From contig JBEIHY010000006.1 of the NCBI GenBank assembly GCA_040381035.1, positions 7,315 to 71,314 on the forward strand: DNA of 64,000 bases. Direction: 5' to 3'. Under the pieces are notes generated by a model that worked only from the letters and a program-made list of their open reading frames with translations, was not told the DNA's origin and did not search any database. Below are positions 63,843-64,000 of the stretch, piece by piece. Position numbers and translations under genes: made by a program. The stretch is from REEB506 sp040381035 (GTDB lineage: Bacteria; Pseudomonadota; Alphaproteobacteria; Caulobacterales; Aquidulcibacteraceae). How positions within the stretch are numbered: the stretch's first letter is position 1; every line of letters starts with the position of its first letter.

Positions 63843-64000
63843 TCAGGGCGCCCGCGCCATCGCAACATCCATTCCCGTTGCGATCCTCAGCCTGAAGGCG
63901 GACCCCTGGCCCATCACGCTGGTCGCGGCAATATCGCCGCCGCGCAGGCGGGCGATCTGACGAGTGAGAGTAAGGCCTAAACCGGCGCCGCCGAACTTCA
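63843..64000 (-). CDS. Sensor histidine kinase, 3' end only (runs off the window)
   Basis: The minus frame read from the window edge gives KFGGAGLGLTLTRQIARLRG and GQGSAFRLRI, the G2 box and end strand of a HATPase domain, then a short tail and TGA at 63843-63845. The rest of the gene lies beyond base 64000, so domains and partners cannot be judged. Convergent with ppx. Confidence 0.8.
   Translation of the reverse strand, partial: KFGGAGLGLTLTRQIARLRGGDIAATSVMGQGSAFRLRIATGMDVAMARAP

Overview
This is a high-GC, densely coding stretch of an alphaproteobacterial chromosome, most like the Caulobacterales/Maricaulales (Hyphomonadaceae-type) group; the genus cannot be read from it. The evidence is the gene content and order: xerD next to aroK-aroB, an alpha-type SspB adaptor, a PetP/PetR-like regulator pair, an HdaA-ppk-ppx block, a PleC/DivJ-like histidine kinase, an endonuclease-type MutL, and an alphaproteobacterial SOS box (GTTC-N7-GTTC) in front of ruvC. 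I saw no rRNA, tRNA, CRISPR array, prophage or insertion sequence. Almost everything is ordinary core genome.

Layout. 0-5.4 kb (+): ileS (5' end outside the window), lspA, a DUF3035-type lipoprotein, mutL. 5.4-8.1 kb (-): a small membrane protein, a large secreted protein of unknown function, xerD. 8.3-13.7 kb (+): aroK, aroB, a CBS-domain membrane protein, and an ABC exporter ATPase and permease. 13.7-14.9 kb (-): MarR and OmpR-type regulators, divergent from ilvE and a lipoprotein gene (15.0-16.4 kb). 16.4-21.8 kb (-): a Nudix hydrolase, a decayed hybrid histidine kinase, pgsA, uvrC and a lipoprotein. 21.9-31.6 kb (+): ruvC-ruvA-lipoprotein-ruvB, ccmH, a Do-like protease, a two-component pair, glnE. 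31.7-33.3 kb (+): ECF sigma factor, putative anti-sigma protein and metal-sensor-like periplasmic protein. 33.3-37.2 kb (-): PAS histidine kinase, CheY-like regulator and EAL protein. 37.3-40.5 kb (-): pepN and a protein of unknown function. 40.7-43.6 kb (+): acyl-CoA dehydrogenase, gamma-carbonic-anhydrase-like protein, MaoC-like protein and a broken enoyl-CoA hydratase. 43.8-52.8 kb (-): thioesterase, sspB, then lptF-lptG-lptD-surA-pdxA-rsmA. 53.0-56.5 kb (+): pepA, holC, two related small lipoproteins, a VOC protein and ndk. 56.5-58.2 kb (-): purM-purN. 58.3-63.8 kb (+): DUF2066 protein, hdaA, ppk, ppx. At the right edge is the 3' end of another histidine kinase (-).

How the genes work together. 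Several blocks are translationally coupled operons, with stop and start codons overlapping by 4 bases: recombination and repair (ruvCAB), outer-membrane biogenesis (lptF, lptG, lptD and surA, continuing into pdxA and rsmA), purine synthesis (purM, purN), polyphosphate metabolism (hdaA, ppk, ppx) and shikimate synthesis (aroK, aroB). The less ordinary signals are: a palindromic repeat inserted in frame inside ileS, a pair of large inverted repeats beside the broken enoyl-CoA hydratase, the decayed kinase, a ccmH without its usual partners, and a pair of small I78-like lipoproteins. I found no convincing previously undescribed multi-gene system.
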